A stretch of DNA of 64,000 nt from Gilliamella sp. ESL0441 (GTDB lineage: Bacteria > Pseudomonadota > Gammaproteobacteria > Enterobacterales > Orbaceae): the NCBI RefSeq assembly GCF_019469185.1, contig NZ_CP048264.1:992001-1056000 (forward strand), read 5' to 3'. Below the pieces are notes generated by a model. The model was not told where the DNA came from. It was given only the letters and a program-made list of their open reading frames with translations, and searched no databases. How positions within the stretch are numbered: position 1 is the first letter of the stretch; each line of letters opens with the position of its first letter. Of this stretch, positions 48,466 to 58,048 are shown in pieces. A program made the translations under genes and the position numbers.

Positions 48466-49422
48466 ATGAATCAGGAACTTGCCGATTGTCATCGTACCGA
48501 TAAACAAGCTGAAAATCAGCAATGGCTCTTACCATTCTCTGCCGATTTTAATCGGCAGGGACTTTGCCATACATCAAAACGTATTACGCAATCTATAAAG
48601 CCATTGCTTAAAAGTGCCCATGTACCAATTACTGTGAGTGACTTAACACTATTTAGTCTGCATGAACATACCATTAATCTGATTAATAATGCAAAGCAGC
48701 TTATCACTTTATACCGTTATGGTCACGGTTTGTCGCCAATGGGTTGGGTACTAAAAAGTGCTCAATTTGATTTAATCAAACAGACACTAACTCAACGTCA
48801 TAAACCAATCGAACAATTAGCAACGGGTGACTTAATTATCGGACATATTCAAATTAGTGCGAAAACACACATCTGCTCTTTGCAATTACTTCCTTATCCG
48901 CTTACCAATTATGATAAAAATGGAGTTGCTCAATTATTCAAGCAGATCGATAATCCTACAGGATTGTTTGGCGAGTTAAGACAAAATATTACTGAAGAAA
49001 GGGCGCCTGAATTGTGCCAATTTTGTGACATAATTGACGCATTATTAAATGGATATTCTGATGATATTACCCCTTTTATTGGTCTAGGAGCAGGATTAAC
49101 CCCCAGCTTTGATGATATTTTGATTGGCATGATTGCAGTACTATTAAGTGATCAGCGTTTTTATCGTCGATGTAACTTGTTACAACGTGCCATACTTAAG
49201 CTTGATCTTGATTCTTTAACGACAACTATTAGTGCGACTTTTTTACGTCATGCCCTGCAAGGAAGATTTTCATTACAAGTACTGCAAGTAATAACCGCAC
49301 TCAATCAACAAAAATATCAACATCGATCTTTGGCTGAGATATCAAATTATGGTCATACTTCAGGGGCTGATCTGTTGCTTGGTATTTGGCTTGGTATCGA
49401 TCGTTTTGTCATAAGGGATTGA
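48466..49422 (+). CDS. allH: AllH (YlbF, DUF2877), oxamate carbamoyltransferase subunit
   Basis: 318 residues of the DUF2877 family. The best-marked part is the C-terminal half: FIGLGAGLTPSFDDILIGMIAVL and later NYGHTSGADLLLGIWLG, glycine-rich motifs shared by YlbF homologues. It completes the FdrA-AllG-AllH set; the stop is 3 bases from the allS start. The N-terminal third is less conserved and Gln-rich. Confidence 0.88.
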   Translation: MNQELADCHRTDKQAENQQWLLPFSADFNRQGLCHTSKRITQSIKPLLKSAHVPITVSDLTLFSLHEHTINLINNAKQLITLYRYGHGLSPMGWVLKSAQFDLIKQTLTQRHKPIEQLATGDLIIGHIQISAKTHICSLQLLPYPLTNYDKNGVAQLFKQIDNPTGLFGELRQNITEERAPELCQFCDIIDALLNGYSDDITPFIGLGAGLTPSFDDILIGMIAVLLSDQRFYRRCNLLQRAILKLDLDSLTTTISATFLRHALQGRFSLQVLQVITALNQQKYQHRSLAEISNYGHTSGADLLLGIWLGIDRFVIRD

Positions 49423-49425
49423 AGT

Positions 49426-50349
49426 ATGTTAGATACAGAAACCATGCGCACATTTACTAAAGTTGTTGAGTGTAACAGTTTTTCTAAAGCCGCAAAGTTA
49501 TTATATAAAACCCCAGCCGCAATTAGCTATCGAATAAAATCATTAGAAGCTGAACTCAACACTCAGCTATTTGAACGAACCACTCGAACGGTTTCACTTA
49601 CGCTTGCCGGTCAACACCTTTATGAGCACTGTAGTCAGTGGTTATTATGGTTAAATTCAATGCCCGAAGAGTTACAACAAATTCGTGATGGCGTTGAACG
49701 TAGAGTCAATTTAACCATTAATAACCTATTATATGACAGCGACGCTATTACAGAACTGCTAGATTATCTACTGGAAAAATTTCCTTTTACCCATTTTACG
49801 ATTAATCGCCAAGTTTATATGGGGGTGTGGGATTCATTGTTACATGGAGAATGTCATCTTGCTATTGGGGCAACAGGCACGGAATCACTGGATAATATGA
49901 TTAATATCTTCCCATTAGGCGAAATAACTTGGGCATTTGTAGCAGCTAAGCATCATCCTATCACTCGTATAGATACTCCTTTATCAAATGATGCACTGCG
50001 TAAATATCCTGCAATCAATGTTGAAGACACCTCTATTCACATGAATAAACGTGTGGCATGGTTATTGCCAAGTCAGACCGAAATCATCGTACCGGATATT
50101 TCAACTAAATTGGCTTGTCATTTAAAAGGGCTTGGTATTGGATTTTTGCCTCGCTCTTTGTGTCAACCCTATTTGGACACGGGGGAATTAATTGAATGCA
50201 AAGTGATTAATGAACGCAAACCCTCACCACTTTCGTTAGCATGGAAAAAATCGAATATGGGTAAAGTGATGAATGAAATCGTCAATTTGTTTAAATATCA
50301 TCATCCTATTGCGCTTCGTTTTTTAAAAAACATTGATAAAAAAAGGTAA
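49426..50349 (+). CDS. allS: LysR-type regulator AllS
   Basis: 307 residues. N-terminal winged helix (TMRTFTKVVECNSFSKAAKLLYKTPAAISYRIKSLEAELNTQLFERTTR, split here as the DNA-binding region of residues 1-60) and a substrate-binding domain with LTINNLLYDSDAI, INRQVYMGVWDSLLHGE and GIGFLPRSLCQPYLDTGEL that follow E. coli AllS, activator of the allD operon in response to allantoin breakdown. Being inside the right operon it may activate both divergent units. No substrate assignment is possible from sequence. Confidence 0.93.
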   Translation: MLDTETMRTFTKVVECNSFSKAAKLLYKTPAAISYRIKSLEAELNTQLFERTTRTVSLTLAGQHLYEHCSQWLLWLNSMPEELQQIRDGVERRVNLTINNLLYDSDAITELLDYLLEKFPFTHFTINRQVYMGVWDSLLHGECHLAIGATGTESLDNMINIFPLGEITWAFVAAKHHPITRIDTPLSNDALRKYPAINVEDTSIHMNKRVAWLLPSQTEIIVPDISTKLACHLKGLGIGFLPRSLCQPYLDTGELIECKVINERKPSPLSLAWKKSNMGKVMNEIVNLFKYHHPIALRFLKNIDKKR

Positions 50350-50414
50350 TCCAATTCGTTCTTAAAGTAGACATTGTTAATTAACAAATTTGATATTAAT
50401 AAAGGAAAAATAAT

Positions 50415-51650
50415 ATGTTAGACCTAGATAAGTATGATCAAATTAATCCGCCAATGCGTTTACTCATGGGACCGGGGCCAATTAATGCCGATCCAAGAGT
50501 GACCCGTGCTATGGCTGCGCCATTAATTGGTCAATTTGATCCAGTTATGACGGATTATATGAATCAAACAATGGCACTGTATCGAGATATTTTCAAAACC
50601 ACCAATGAGCAAACTTTTGTGATTGATGGCACAGCACGAGCAGGAATTGAAGCGGTCTTAATCTCAACGATTCGTCCGGGTGATAAAGTTTTGGTACCGG
50701 TTTTTGGTCGGTTTGGATTATTGCTATGCGAGATTGCCCATCGTTGTCGGGCACAAGTCCACACGATTGAAGTACCATGGGGTGAAGTGTTTGATCCTAA
50801 TGTGATTGAAGATGCGATCAAAAAAGTGAAACCGAGATTATTACTTTGTGTTCAGGGCGATACTTCGACAACGTTACTTCAACCGCTTGATAAAATCGGT
50901 GAAATTTGTCGCCGACATGGTGTGTTGTCGTATGTTGATGCGACAGCTTCAATCGTCGGTAATACTTTGGAAGTGGATAAATGGCAACTCGATGGGGTAT
51001 CAGTCAGTTTACAAAAATGTTTAAGTGGCCCACCGGGTGTTGCACCATTAACCTTAAGTCCTGCGATGGTCGACGTTATTCAAGCTCGCAAATGCGTTGA
51101 ATTAGGCATTCGTGCAGAGGGTGATACCAGTGGCAATGACGAAATCATCTATTCTAACTATTTTGACATCGATATGATCATCCGCTATTGGGGGGTGGAA
51201 CGCATTAATCATCACACAGAAGCAACTTCGATGCTTTACGCTGCAAGAGAGTGTGCCCGTATTGTGTTACAAGAAGGACTAGATAATGTTATTGAACGTC
51301 ATCGTATTAATGGCGAGGCAATGGTCGCAGGTTTGCAAGCGATGGGGCTTAAACTTTTTGGCGATCTTAAATACAAAATGAATAATGTGGTTGGGGTTAT
51401 GCGTCCTGAAAATATCGACGACCAACAAGTTCGTAACCTAATGCTGAATGATTTCGGTATCGAAATAGGGGCATCTTTTGGCCCACTTAAAGGGAATGTT
51501 TGGCGCATTGGCACAATGGGATATAACGCCAGAAAACAGTGTGTTTTACAAACCTTGACCGCATTTGAAGCCGTGTTAAACCGTCTTGGCTTTAAAACCA
51601 TACAAGGTGCTGGTCTTCAAGCTGCCTGGAACATTTATCAAAATTCGTAA
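50415..51650 (+). CDS. pucG: (S)-ureidoglycine-glyoxylate aminotransferase
   Basis: A 411-residue class V aminotransferase. LMGPGPINADPRVTRAM, VIDGTARAGIEAVL, VDATASIVGN and the PLP lysine in VSVSLQKCLSGPPGVAPL match the alanine-glyoxylate / PucG group; the next segment, RIGTMGYNARK, is also typical. It would transaminate ureidoglycine with glyoxylate to oxalurate and glycine, a second route to oxalurate beside AllE-AllD. The neighbourhood supports PucG over the plain alanine-glyoxylate enzyme. RBS AAAGGAAAA upstream. Confidence 0.88.
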   Translation: MLDLDKYDQINPPMRLLMGPGPINADPRVTRAMAAPLIGQFDPVMTDYMNQTMALYRDIFKTTNEQTFVIDGTARAGIEAVLISTIRPGDKVLVPVFGRFGLLLCEIAHRCRAQVHTIEVPWGEVFDPNVIEDAIKKVKPRLLLCVQGDTSTTLLQPLDKIGEICRRHGVLSYVDATASIVGNTLEVDKWQLDGVSVSLQKCLSGPPGVAPLTLSPAMVDVIQARKCVELGIRAEGDTSGNDEIIYSNYFDIDMIIRYWGVERINHHTEATSMLYAARECARIVLQEGLDNVIERHRINGEAMVAGLQAMGLKLFGDLKYKMNNVVGVMRPENIDDQQVRNLMLNDFGIEIGASFGPLKGNVWRIGTMGYNARKQCVLQTLTAFEAVLNRLGFKTIQGAGLQAAWNIYQNS

Positions 51651-51669
51651 TATATCGTCATCGTTATAA

Positions 51670-51687
51670 AGCTCACTAAGGTGAGCT
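51670..51687 (+). terminator. Stem-loop after pucG
   Basis: A 7-bp stem (AGCTCAC / GTGAGCT, loop TAAG) 20 bases past the pucG stop. No T-tract, so at most a weak or partial terminator before the MFS gene. Confidence 0.45.
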
Positions 51688-51860
51688 GATCTTATGACTA
51701 TTAAAAGTATTAGATACACCATTTATATCGAAAAGTAAGTTAGTTGTTATTGGTTGCAATAAAAGCAGATTATCAAATTAGCGTCTAAAAGCGTTGTGAT
51801 TCGTTGCTCATTGATTTGAGTGATGGAGGACAATAGCCTAATTATACTTAAGGAAATGCT

Positions 51861-53153
51861 ATGAGTATCTTAACAAATAAAGAGCCGACATCGGGATATC
51901 ATCCTAAAAAGTGGAAAGGTCGTTATAGTATCCTGTTGTTATTATGGTCTGCTTGGTTAGTATCATTTCTCGATCGAATGGTGATGAATGTATCGCTTCC
52001 CTTTATTGGTGACGATTTAGGGTTGGATAAAATAGAACAAGCATCAATTATCAGTGCTTTTTTTATTGGTTATGCCCTTTTTCAAATACCGGGCGGGTAT
52101 TTATCCGATAGATTTGGATCCCGTAAAGTCATGGCATTCGCCATCATTTGGTGGTCAGTTTTTACTTTTTTTACAGGTCTAATCTATATTCTGCCTTTAA
52201 TGTTATTAGTCAGATTTCTGTTTGGTCTAGGAGAAGGCGGGTTTCCTGCTTCATCATGGAAAACCATTGCCACTTATTTTCCTACTAAAGAACGAGGTCG
52301 AGCCACTGCGATTCAATCTTCTGTCAATACATTAGGGCCTGCTATTTCGGTCATCGTTGCGGTGACAATTATCGAATGGTTAGGTTGGCGTGCCGTTTTC
52401 ATTCTGTTGAGCCTGCCCGGATTAGTATTAGGTTATCTTATCTACCGTTTGATACACAATCATCCTGCTGAAAATCCCTTAATCAAGCCTGAAGAACTGC
52501 ATGAACTACAAGAATGCAATGACAATTTTAATCCCCCTAATCATAACGTCAATTTGCGCAATAATAGCCAGTCGCTAGCGGATGTGTTGAAAATGCCTTT
52601 ATTATGGAAGCTGTCGCTAATTTGGTTTTTATTTGATATTACTTTTTGGGGATTTACGACTTGGTTACCCAGTTATTTACTGGAAGCAAGAGGATTATCG
52701 TTATCTAAGACTGGGATATGGGCCGCTATCCCATTTTTATTTGGTGCAGTAGGTACCTTGATCGGTGGCTATCTTGCCGATAAATTTGTACAACGACTCA
52801 AAATTATTTATGGCGTTACCGCAATCTTATCTGCTAGTTTTTTATTTCTCATGTTTAACGTTGAAAATCTTGATGCAGCCATTGCTTTTCAATGTATTTC
52901 AGCGTTGTTTATGTTTATTGCCTTTGCTATTTTTTGGGGAATGTTAATGCAACTTATTCCAACGGTCATTATGGGTAAAGCTTCCAGTATCGTTAATTTT
53001 GGCGGACAAGTTGCCGGAATCATTTCACCCTTTATCATCGGTTTTTTAATTGAAAAATCAGATGGTGGATACCAAAATGGTTTTTTATTTATGGTGCTAT
53101 CACTGATTGCATCGGCAATTTTAACGCTATTCATTCAAAAAATAACACGTTAA
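51861..53153 (+). CDS. MFS transporter, anion:cation symporter type
   Basis: 430 residues, twelve hydrophobic segments. FLDRMVMNVSLPFIGDDLGL, GGYLSDRFGSRKVM and FGLGEGGFPASSWKTIATYFPTKERGRA are typical of the ACS family that carries organic anions (hexuronates, phthalate, glucarate). It ends the rightward allantoate cluster, 210 bases after pucG. Import of a ureide or export of the end-product oxamate are both possible; which is not decided by sequence. Confidence 0.84.
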   Translation: MSILTNKEPTSGYHPKKWKGRYSILLLLWSAWLVSFLDRMVMNVSLPFIGDDLGLDKIEQASIISAFFIGYALFQIPGGYLSDRFGSRKVMAFAIIWWSVFTFFTGLIYILPLMLLVRFLFGLGEGGFPASSWKTIATYFPTKERGRATAIQSSVNTLGPAISVIVAVTIIEWLGWRAVFILLSLPGLVLGYLIYRLIHNHPAENPLIKPEELHELQECNDNFNPPNHNVNLRNNSQSLADVLKMPLLWKLSLIWFLFDITFWGFTTWLPSYLLEARGLSLSKTGIWAAIPFLFGAVGTLIGGYLADKFVQRLKIIYGVTAILSASFLFLMFNVENLDAAIAFQCISALFMFIAFAIFWGMLMQLIPTVIMGKASSIVNFGGQVAGIISPFIIGFLIEKSDGGYQNGFLFMVLSLIASAILTLFIQKITR

Positions 53154-53477
53154 AAAAGTAGAGCAATGCGCTGCTTTTTGTTATTGCTATTCAATTAATT
53201 AATATGGTTGCCATAAGGTTTGATTAAACAAGTGGAATAAAAATAGTCAGAATAACTAAGAAGAAATCTATAAGATTAACCTAATCGGAAAAGTAAAATT
53301 ATTTTATTTTCTCTAAAAATCATCGTATTGTAAAAGAGATAAAAGTATCTGCGAGATTTATTGATTACTATTTGATTCAAAAATAAGTCAGGTTAAAGTC
53401 ACGCATTAATTAGTTAACCAATGAAAATAGGATAATTATAAAAGGAATGTTAGCGATATTTTTGAACGTGAATAAAA

Positions 53478-53501
53478 AAACCGTTCCAAAGAGAACGGTT
53501 T
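53478..53501. terminator. Bidirectional terminator, fabB / MFS
   Basis: AAACCGTTC / GAACGGTTT stem with a 6-base loop, T-rich on both strands (TTTTT on plus, TTTTTTTATT on minus). It lies between the convergent MFS gene and fabB, just after the fabB stop. The other ~320 bases between these genes hold nothing I can recognise. Confidence 0.88.
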
Positions 53502-53522
53502 TTATTTAACTAAAACACCAGA

Positions 53523-54734
53523 CTAAGCTTTATATTTTTTCATGACAATTGAAGCGTTAGTCCCACCAAATCCAAAGCTATTCGACATGACTGTCGTTAA
53601 TTCACGCTCGGTTGGTTCAGTGATGATGTTCATGCCAATAGCGGCTTCATCCAGTTCATCAATGTTAATACTTGGCGTAATAAAGCCATGTTCTAACATT
53701 AATAATGAATAAATTAATTCTTGTGCACCTGTCGCACTTAACGAGTGACCAGTCATTGATTTAGTGGATGAAATCGCCGGGATATTATCACCAAATACTT
53801 GCTTGATAGCCCATAGCTCTTTAACGTCACCAACAGGTGTTGATGTACCGTGTGTATTAATATAATCCACAGGCACATCTAAATCTTGGATCGCAAGTTG
53901 CATACAACGCATTGCACCTTCACCAGATGGGGCTACCATGTCATAACCGTCAGATGTAGCAGCATAACCAACCAGTTCACCGTAGATATGGGCACCACGA
54001 GCAAGCGCATGCTCTAACTCTTCAACTACAACCATACCAGCACCGCCGGCTATAACAAATCCATCACGGTTGGCATCATAGGCACGAGATGCTTTTTCAG
54101 GTGTATCATTGTATTTAGTTGATAACGCACCCATTGCATCAAATTCACATGACATTTCCCAACAAAGTTCTTCACCACCACCGGCAAAAACGATATCTTG
54201 CTTACCGAGTTGAATCAGCTCAGCAGCATGACCAATACAGTGTACAGACGTTGCACAAGCTGACGTCATCGAATAGCTAATCCCTTTGATTTTAAAAGGT
54301 GTTGCTAAACAAGCTGAAATTGCTGATGACATTGATTTTGTCACCGCATAAGGCCCCACGCCACGTAACCCCTTTTCTTTCATACCTGCAACGACATTAT
54401 ATTGAGTTTTGGTTGAACCACCATAGCCAGCAATTAAACCAGTTCGAGGATTTGAGACTTGTTCAGGAGTCAATTTTGCATCATCAATAGCTTGTTGAAG
54501 AGCAAGATAACCATAGATAGAAGCATCATTCATAAAGCGCACGATTTTGCGATCGATAAGCCCTGTAGTATCTAATTTAACATTACCGCAAACATGGCTT
54601 CGCATTCCGCTATCTTTCATTTCTTGAGAAAAAGTGATTCCGCTACGTCCAACTTTTAACGATTCTAAAACCTCTTTAGTATTGTTTCCAATACTCGAAA
54701 GAATACCTAATCCGGTAATAACAACTCGTTTCAT
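53523..54734 (-). CDS. fabB: 3-oxoacyl-ACP synthase I
   Basis: Elongates acyl-ACP and is required for unsaturated fatty acid synthesis. The Cys-His-His triad is complete: [24 protein letters not shown] and [16 protein letters not shown]. The start [18 protein letters not shown] and the ending [18 protein letters not shown] agree with E. coli FabB in detail, rather than FabF. 403 residues. Promoter and FabR operator are recognisable upstream; a bidirectional terminator follows. Confidence 0.97.
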   Translation of the reverse strand: MKRVVITGLGILSSIGNNTKEVLESLKVGRSGITFSQEMKDSGMRSHVCGNVKLDTTGLIDRKIVRFMNDASIYGYLALQQAIDDAKLTPEQVSNPRTGLIAGYGGSTKTQYNVVAGMKEKGLRGVGPYAVTKSMSSAISACLATPFKIKGISYSMTSACATSVHCIGHAAELIQLGKQDIVFAGGGEELCWEMSCEFDAMGALSTKYNDTPEKASRAYDANRDGFVIAGGAGMVVVEELEHALARGAHIYGELVGYAATSDGYDMVAPSGEGAMRCMQLAIQDLDVPVDYINTHGTSTPVGDVKELWAIKQVFGDNIPAISSTKSMTGHSLSATGAQELIYSLLMLEHGFITPSINIDELDEAAIGMNIITEPTERELTTVMSNSFGFGGTNASIVMKKYKA

Positions 54735-54783
54735 TTAATATTCTGCTCCTAAATTATCTGGCTTCATAAGAAAAATTGATGTG

Positions 54784-54812
54784 ATTATAGCGTACACTTG
54801 TAAGCTGAACAA
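54784..54812 (-). promoter_or_regulatory. fabB promoter with FabR operator
   Basis: On the minus strand, TTGTTC (54807-54812) and TATAAT (54784-54789) are spaced by exactly 17 bases. The spacer is filled by an 18-base near-palindrome at 54789-54806, plus strand AGCGTACACTTGTAAGCT, one base off the symmetric FabR consensus AGCGTACA-N2-TGTACGCT. FabR binding there would block RNA polymerase, as known for fabB in E. coli. The -10 is about 50 bases before the fabB start. Confidence 0.85.
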
Positions 54813-55036
54813 TACCTTACGTATCTATTTTATTTGTTTTAGTGAATTTATTTATTTCAATAAATAAAAAAAATCTAGCAATTATACTTTCGGTTAGATC
54901 CATTATTACCCATTCACAGCTTAAGATTAAAGGCTTTTTCGATACTAAAATTACACTTTTCTGATTGTTTATTTACTTGCTAATTAAAAAGTGATTAGTA
55001 TAATACTGTTCGTTTATACAGTATTAGGGGTTGGCT

Positions 55037-56302
55037 ATGAATGAAAAGATGATATCAAAGCTTGAAATATTAGCTGAATCAGCAAAGTATGATATTTCTT
55101 GTGCTTCCAGTGGCTCATCTCGAACTAATAAAAATAAAGGGATTGGTAGTGCTCATCGCTGTGGAATATGTCATTCATTCACTGCTGATGGCCGTTGTGT
55201 CTCCTTGCTAAAAATCATGTTAACCAACTATTGCATGTTTGATTGTGCTTATTGTATAAATCGCCAAAGTAATGATATTCCTCGAGCAGGATTTACGCCC
55301 AAAGAATTAGCCGATTTAACCATTGAATTTTATCGTCGCAACTATATTGAAGGACTTTTCTTAAGTTCTGGCATCGTCAGAAGCCCTGATCACACGATGG
55401 AAAAAATGATTAGAGTCGTAAAAATATTGCGTAATGAACATGGATTCAATGGCTACATCCATATGAAAGCGATTCCTGGTGCCAGTAATGATCTTATTGT
55501 TCAGGCTGGTTTGTTGGTTGATCGAATGAGTGTTAACTTAGAAATCCCAACAGAAAAAAATCTAAAGTTATTAGCGCCCGATAAAGATCATCAAAGTATT
55601 TATCAGCCAATGCGACATATTCATCAAAACTTACTTGAAAATATTGAAGATCGAAAAAAAATTAAGTCTACGCCAAAATTTGTCCCAGCAGGGCAGAGCA
55701 CTCAAGTCATTATCGGGGCAACAGATGAGACAGACAGCCAGATTTTACAACTAACGGCTAAACTTTATAAACGACCAAGTATGAAGCGAGTTTATTATTC
55801 AGGTTTTATTCCTGTTAATGGTTATGATAAAAGATTACCCGTATTGCAAGAAGTACCAAGAGTGCGAGAAAATCGCCTTTATCAAGCTGATTGGTTATTG
55901 CGGTTCTACGATTTTAGTGTCGATGAAATTGTCAATGATCAATATCCTGATCTTGATTTAACTGTTGATCCTAAACTGGCTTGGGCTATTCGAAATCCCC
56001 AATTCTTTCCAGTCGATATAAACCGTGATAGTTATCAAAAAATTTTACGAGTACCCGGTATTGGTGTTAAATCGGCAAAATTAATTGTTTTAGCAAGGCG
56101 ACACCGTAAACTAAATTTAGAAGCGCTTAAACGTATTGGCGTTGTACTAAAAAGAGCCCAATTTTTTATTATTTGCCATGAAATGCGAAAATTTAAATTG
56201 CTAGATTCATCCGAAGAGTATATTCGGCTTTCCTTGCAAGAAAAACCGTTGCTTGAAGTCAAAAACGATCATATTCCTCAGCAATTAGTGATGGGTTGGT
56301 AA
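55037..56302 (+). CDS. Radical SAM protein, putative DNA modification/repair (TIGR03916 type)
   Basis: About 421 residues. The radical SAM cluster is CMFDCAYCI near residue 70, preceded by a cysteine-containing RCGICHSFTADGRC. A helix-hairpin-helix near the C-terminus (ILRVPGIGVKSAKLIVLARR) suggests nucleic-acid binding. This domain order fits the uncharacterised radical SAM family annotated as putative DNA modification/repair. The start is the ATG at 55037, with AGGGG 6 bases upstream. It is 3 bases from the next gene; the pair is conserved in many bacteria. Confidence 0.88.
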   Translation: MNEKMISKLEILAESAKYDISCASSGSSRTNKNKGIGSAHRCGICHSFTADGRCVSLLKIMLTNYCMFDCAYCINRQSNDIPRAGFTPKELADLTIEFYRRNYIEGLFLSSGIVRSPDHTMEKMIRVVKILRNEHGFNGYIHMKAIPGASNDLIVQAGLLVDRMSVNLEIPTEKNLKLLAPDKDHQSIYQPMRHIHQNLLENIEDRKKIKSTPKFVPAGQSTQVIIGATDETDSQILQLTAKLYKRPSMKRVYYSGFIPVNGYDKRLPVLQEVPRVRENRLYQADWLLRFYDFSVDEIVNDQYPDLDLTVDPKLAWAIRNPQFFPVDINRDSYQKILRVPGIGVKSAKLIVLARRHRKLNLEALKRIGVVLKRAQFFIICHEMRKFKLLDSSEEYIRLSLQEKPLLEVKNDHIPQQLVMGW

Positions 56303-56305
56303 ATC

Positions 56306-57109
56306 ATGTTAGCTTTTCAATATGATAAGAGTTTTGAAGGATTGCTATGCGCAGTGTTTGATGCGTTTGAGCAAAAAAAGATGCCCGATTGTTTGTTGGC
56401 GCATAATGAGCTTGTGCCTTTGTTAGTATCCGATACGCATCATGTGGAACTGCGTAACAGTAAATATGAACGGGTACAAGCAGCCTTGAACAAAAAGTTA
56501 TCTCACGTTGCGCTTAATCAATTAAAGTATGTTTGGCTTTCTGAATTACCAGAAAGTGATTTTGTTATTTTTCGTTATATCTGTAAAGTTTTCAAATCAA
56601 AGCATGCTATTGAAACCGATTTTGGTGATCCTGATGTACTAACCGTTCATGACATAGCTAAAAAAGTGAGTCGGGAACGGCATCATTTAATGCAATTTGT
56701 TCGCTTCAATACAATTGAAAACCCAATTGATAATCTCAATGAGAGACAAAGTGAAAAGATCTATTTTTCGGTTATTGCTCCTATCTATAACGCCTTGCCT
56801 TTAGTCTTAAATTTTTTTAAAGATCGTTATGCCGATCAGAAATGGGCGATTTACGATGAAAAACGTAAATATGGTTACTTTTATGATCTCGACAAACTTG
56901 AAAAAATTTCTTTGGTTGATCATGATGAGTTGATCGTAGATAGTCAAGTGAATCAACAGTATCTCACCAAAGATGAAAAACTGTTTCAAACCCTATGGCA
57001 TCGTTACTTTAATGCGTTATCTATTAAAGAAAGAGAAAATCCTAAATTACAACGTCAACAAATGCCAAAACGATTTTGGCACAATTTACCTGAAATGAAG
57101 GGCAAATAA
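56306..57109 (+). CDS. TIGR03915/DUF4130 family protein, partner of the radical SAM protein
   Basis: 267 residues. It starts LAFQYDKSFEGLLCAVFDAFEQKK, has HDIAKKVSRERHHLMQFVRF in the middle, and AIYDEKRKYGYFYDLDKLEKI and ERENPKLQRQQMPKRFWHNLPEM near the end, the usual marks of TIGR03915 (DUF4130). Function unknown; annotated elsewhere as putative DNA metabolism protein because of its fixed pairing with the radical SAM family. The 3-base gap to the preceding gene shows coupling. Confidence 0.88.
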   Translation: MLAFQYDKSFEGLLCAVFDAFEQKKMPDCLLAHNELVPLLVSDTHHVELRNSKYERVQAALNKKLSHVALNQLKYVWLSELPESDFVIFRYICKVFKSKHAIETDFGDPDVLTVHDIAKKVSRERHHLMQFVRFNTIENPIDNLNERQSEKIYFSVIAPIYNALPLVLNFFKDRYADQKWAIYDEKRKYGYFYDLDKLEKISLVDHDELIVDSQVNQQYLTKDEKLFQTLWHRYFNALSIKERENPKLQRQQMPKRFWHNLPEMKGK

Positions 57110-57110
57110 A

Positions 57111-57136
57111 AAACCGCTATTTAAACAGCGGTTTTG
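57111..57136. terminator. Terminator between TIGR03915 gene and mlaA
   Basis: AAACCGCT / AGCGGTTT stem with an 8-base loop, followed by TTGTATTT on plus and preceded by an A-rich run (T-rich on minus). It can serve the convergent mlaA as well. Confidence 0.8.
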
Positions 57137-57161
57137 TATTTATATATTATGATGAAACAAG

Positions 57162-57920
57162 TTATTGTGAATCGATATCATTAATAAAGCTATCGATACT
57201 TTCTTCACGTTTTTGTTGTTTCTTTTGGTCGACCTTTCCACCTGAAGCATTAAAATCATTACGTTGGAAGTAAGCATTACGCATAAAGTTATAAGGATCA
57301 TCACTATTTTTTATCAGATCTTCATATTCAATAGCCGCAGCACGAGCCTCAATACCATCAAATACTCCTCGTGCTAATGCCCATTGCCAATCTAACCATG
57401 CTAAAGGTGGATAAAGCGTATCGACTAAGTCGCCACCTTCTTGTCTAAGTGTCGCAGAGCCATAGAAAGGTAGAACTACATATGGGCCATAAGGTACTTC
57501 GTAGTGACCAAGTACATCACCAAAAGAGCGTTTATTCCCTTTTTGTAATTGAGGATCGGCTAAACTTGCCACATCAAATAAGCCCGCAAAACCAAAAACA
57601 GTGTTTAAAAAGAATCTTGCTAAATGTTTACCTGCTTGTTGAACCTCACCTTGTAGAAGGTTATTTACCATTGAAGCTGGTTCAGAAAGATTCGAAGAAA
57701 AGTTTACAAATCCTTTACGAATTGGCGAAGGAACATGATCTTTCCAAACGACAGCAGCCGGACGCAAAATATAAGGATCTAATGCATAGTAGTTGACGTT
57801 AAACATTGCTTTATTAAATCCAGATAGCGGATCACTGTATGAATTGCTTTCAGGATCATATGATGCGCAACTTGTAAGCGTCATAACAGAGAAGAGCATA
57901 GCAATTATTTTTTTCTTCAT
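57162..57920 (-). CDS. mlaA: Phospholipid-binding lipoprotein MlaA
   Basis: Removes phospholipids from the outer leaflet of the outer membrane in the Mla pathway, as a ring-shaped lipoprotein bound to porins. Signal with lipobox LTSC (Cys18), then DPLSGFNKAMFNVNYYALDPYILRP, RKGFVNFSSNLSEPASMVNNLLQGE, RFFLNTVFGFAGLFDVAS and FGDVLGHYEVPYGPYVVLPFYG, the family signatures in order. 252 residues, with a charged C-terminal tail. Other mla genes are not in the window. Confidence 0.96.
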   Translation of the reverse strand: MKKKIIAMLFSVMTLTSCASYDPESNSYSDPLSGFNKAMFNVNYYALDPYILRPAAVVWKDHVPSPIRKGFVNFSSNLSEPASMVNNLLQGEVQQAGKHLARFFLNTVFGFAGLFDVASLADPQLQKGNKRSFGDVLGHYEVPYGPYVVLPFYGSATLRQEGGDLVDTLYPPLAWLDWQWALARGVFDGIEARAAAIEYEDLIKNSDDPYNFMRNAYFQRNDFNASGGKVDQKKQQKREESIDSFINDIDSQ

Positions 57921-58048
57921 AGGATTTTCAACTAAAAATAATTCAGGTTATTGATTTCGTTATTGTATCATGTTTACACATAATACAAAATTTTTCGTTA
58001 TTTAAATGGCATTATTTTTTTAAATTTATTAAAATAAACGCCCTTTAT

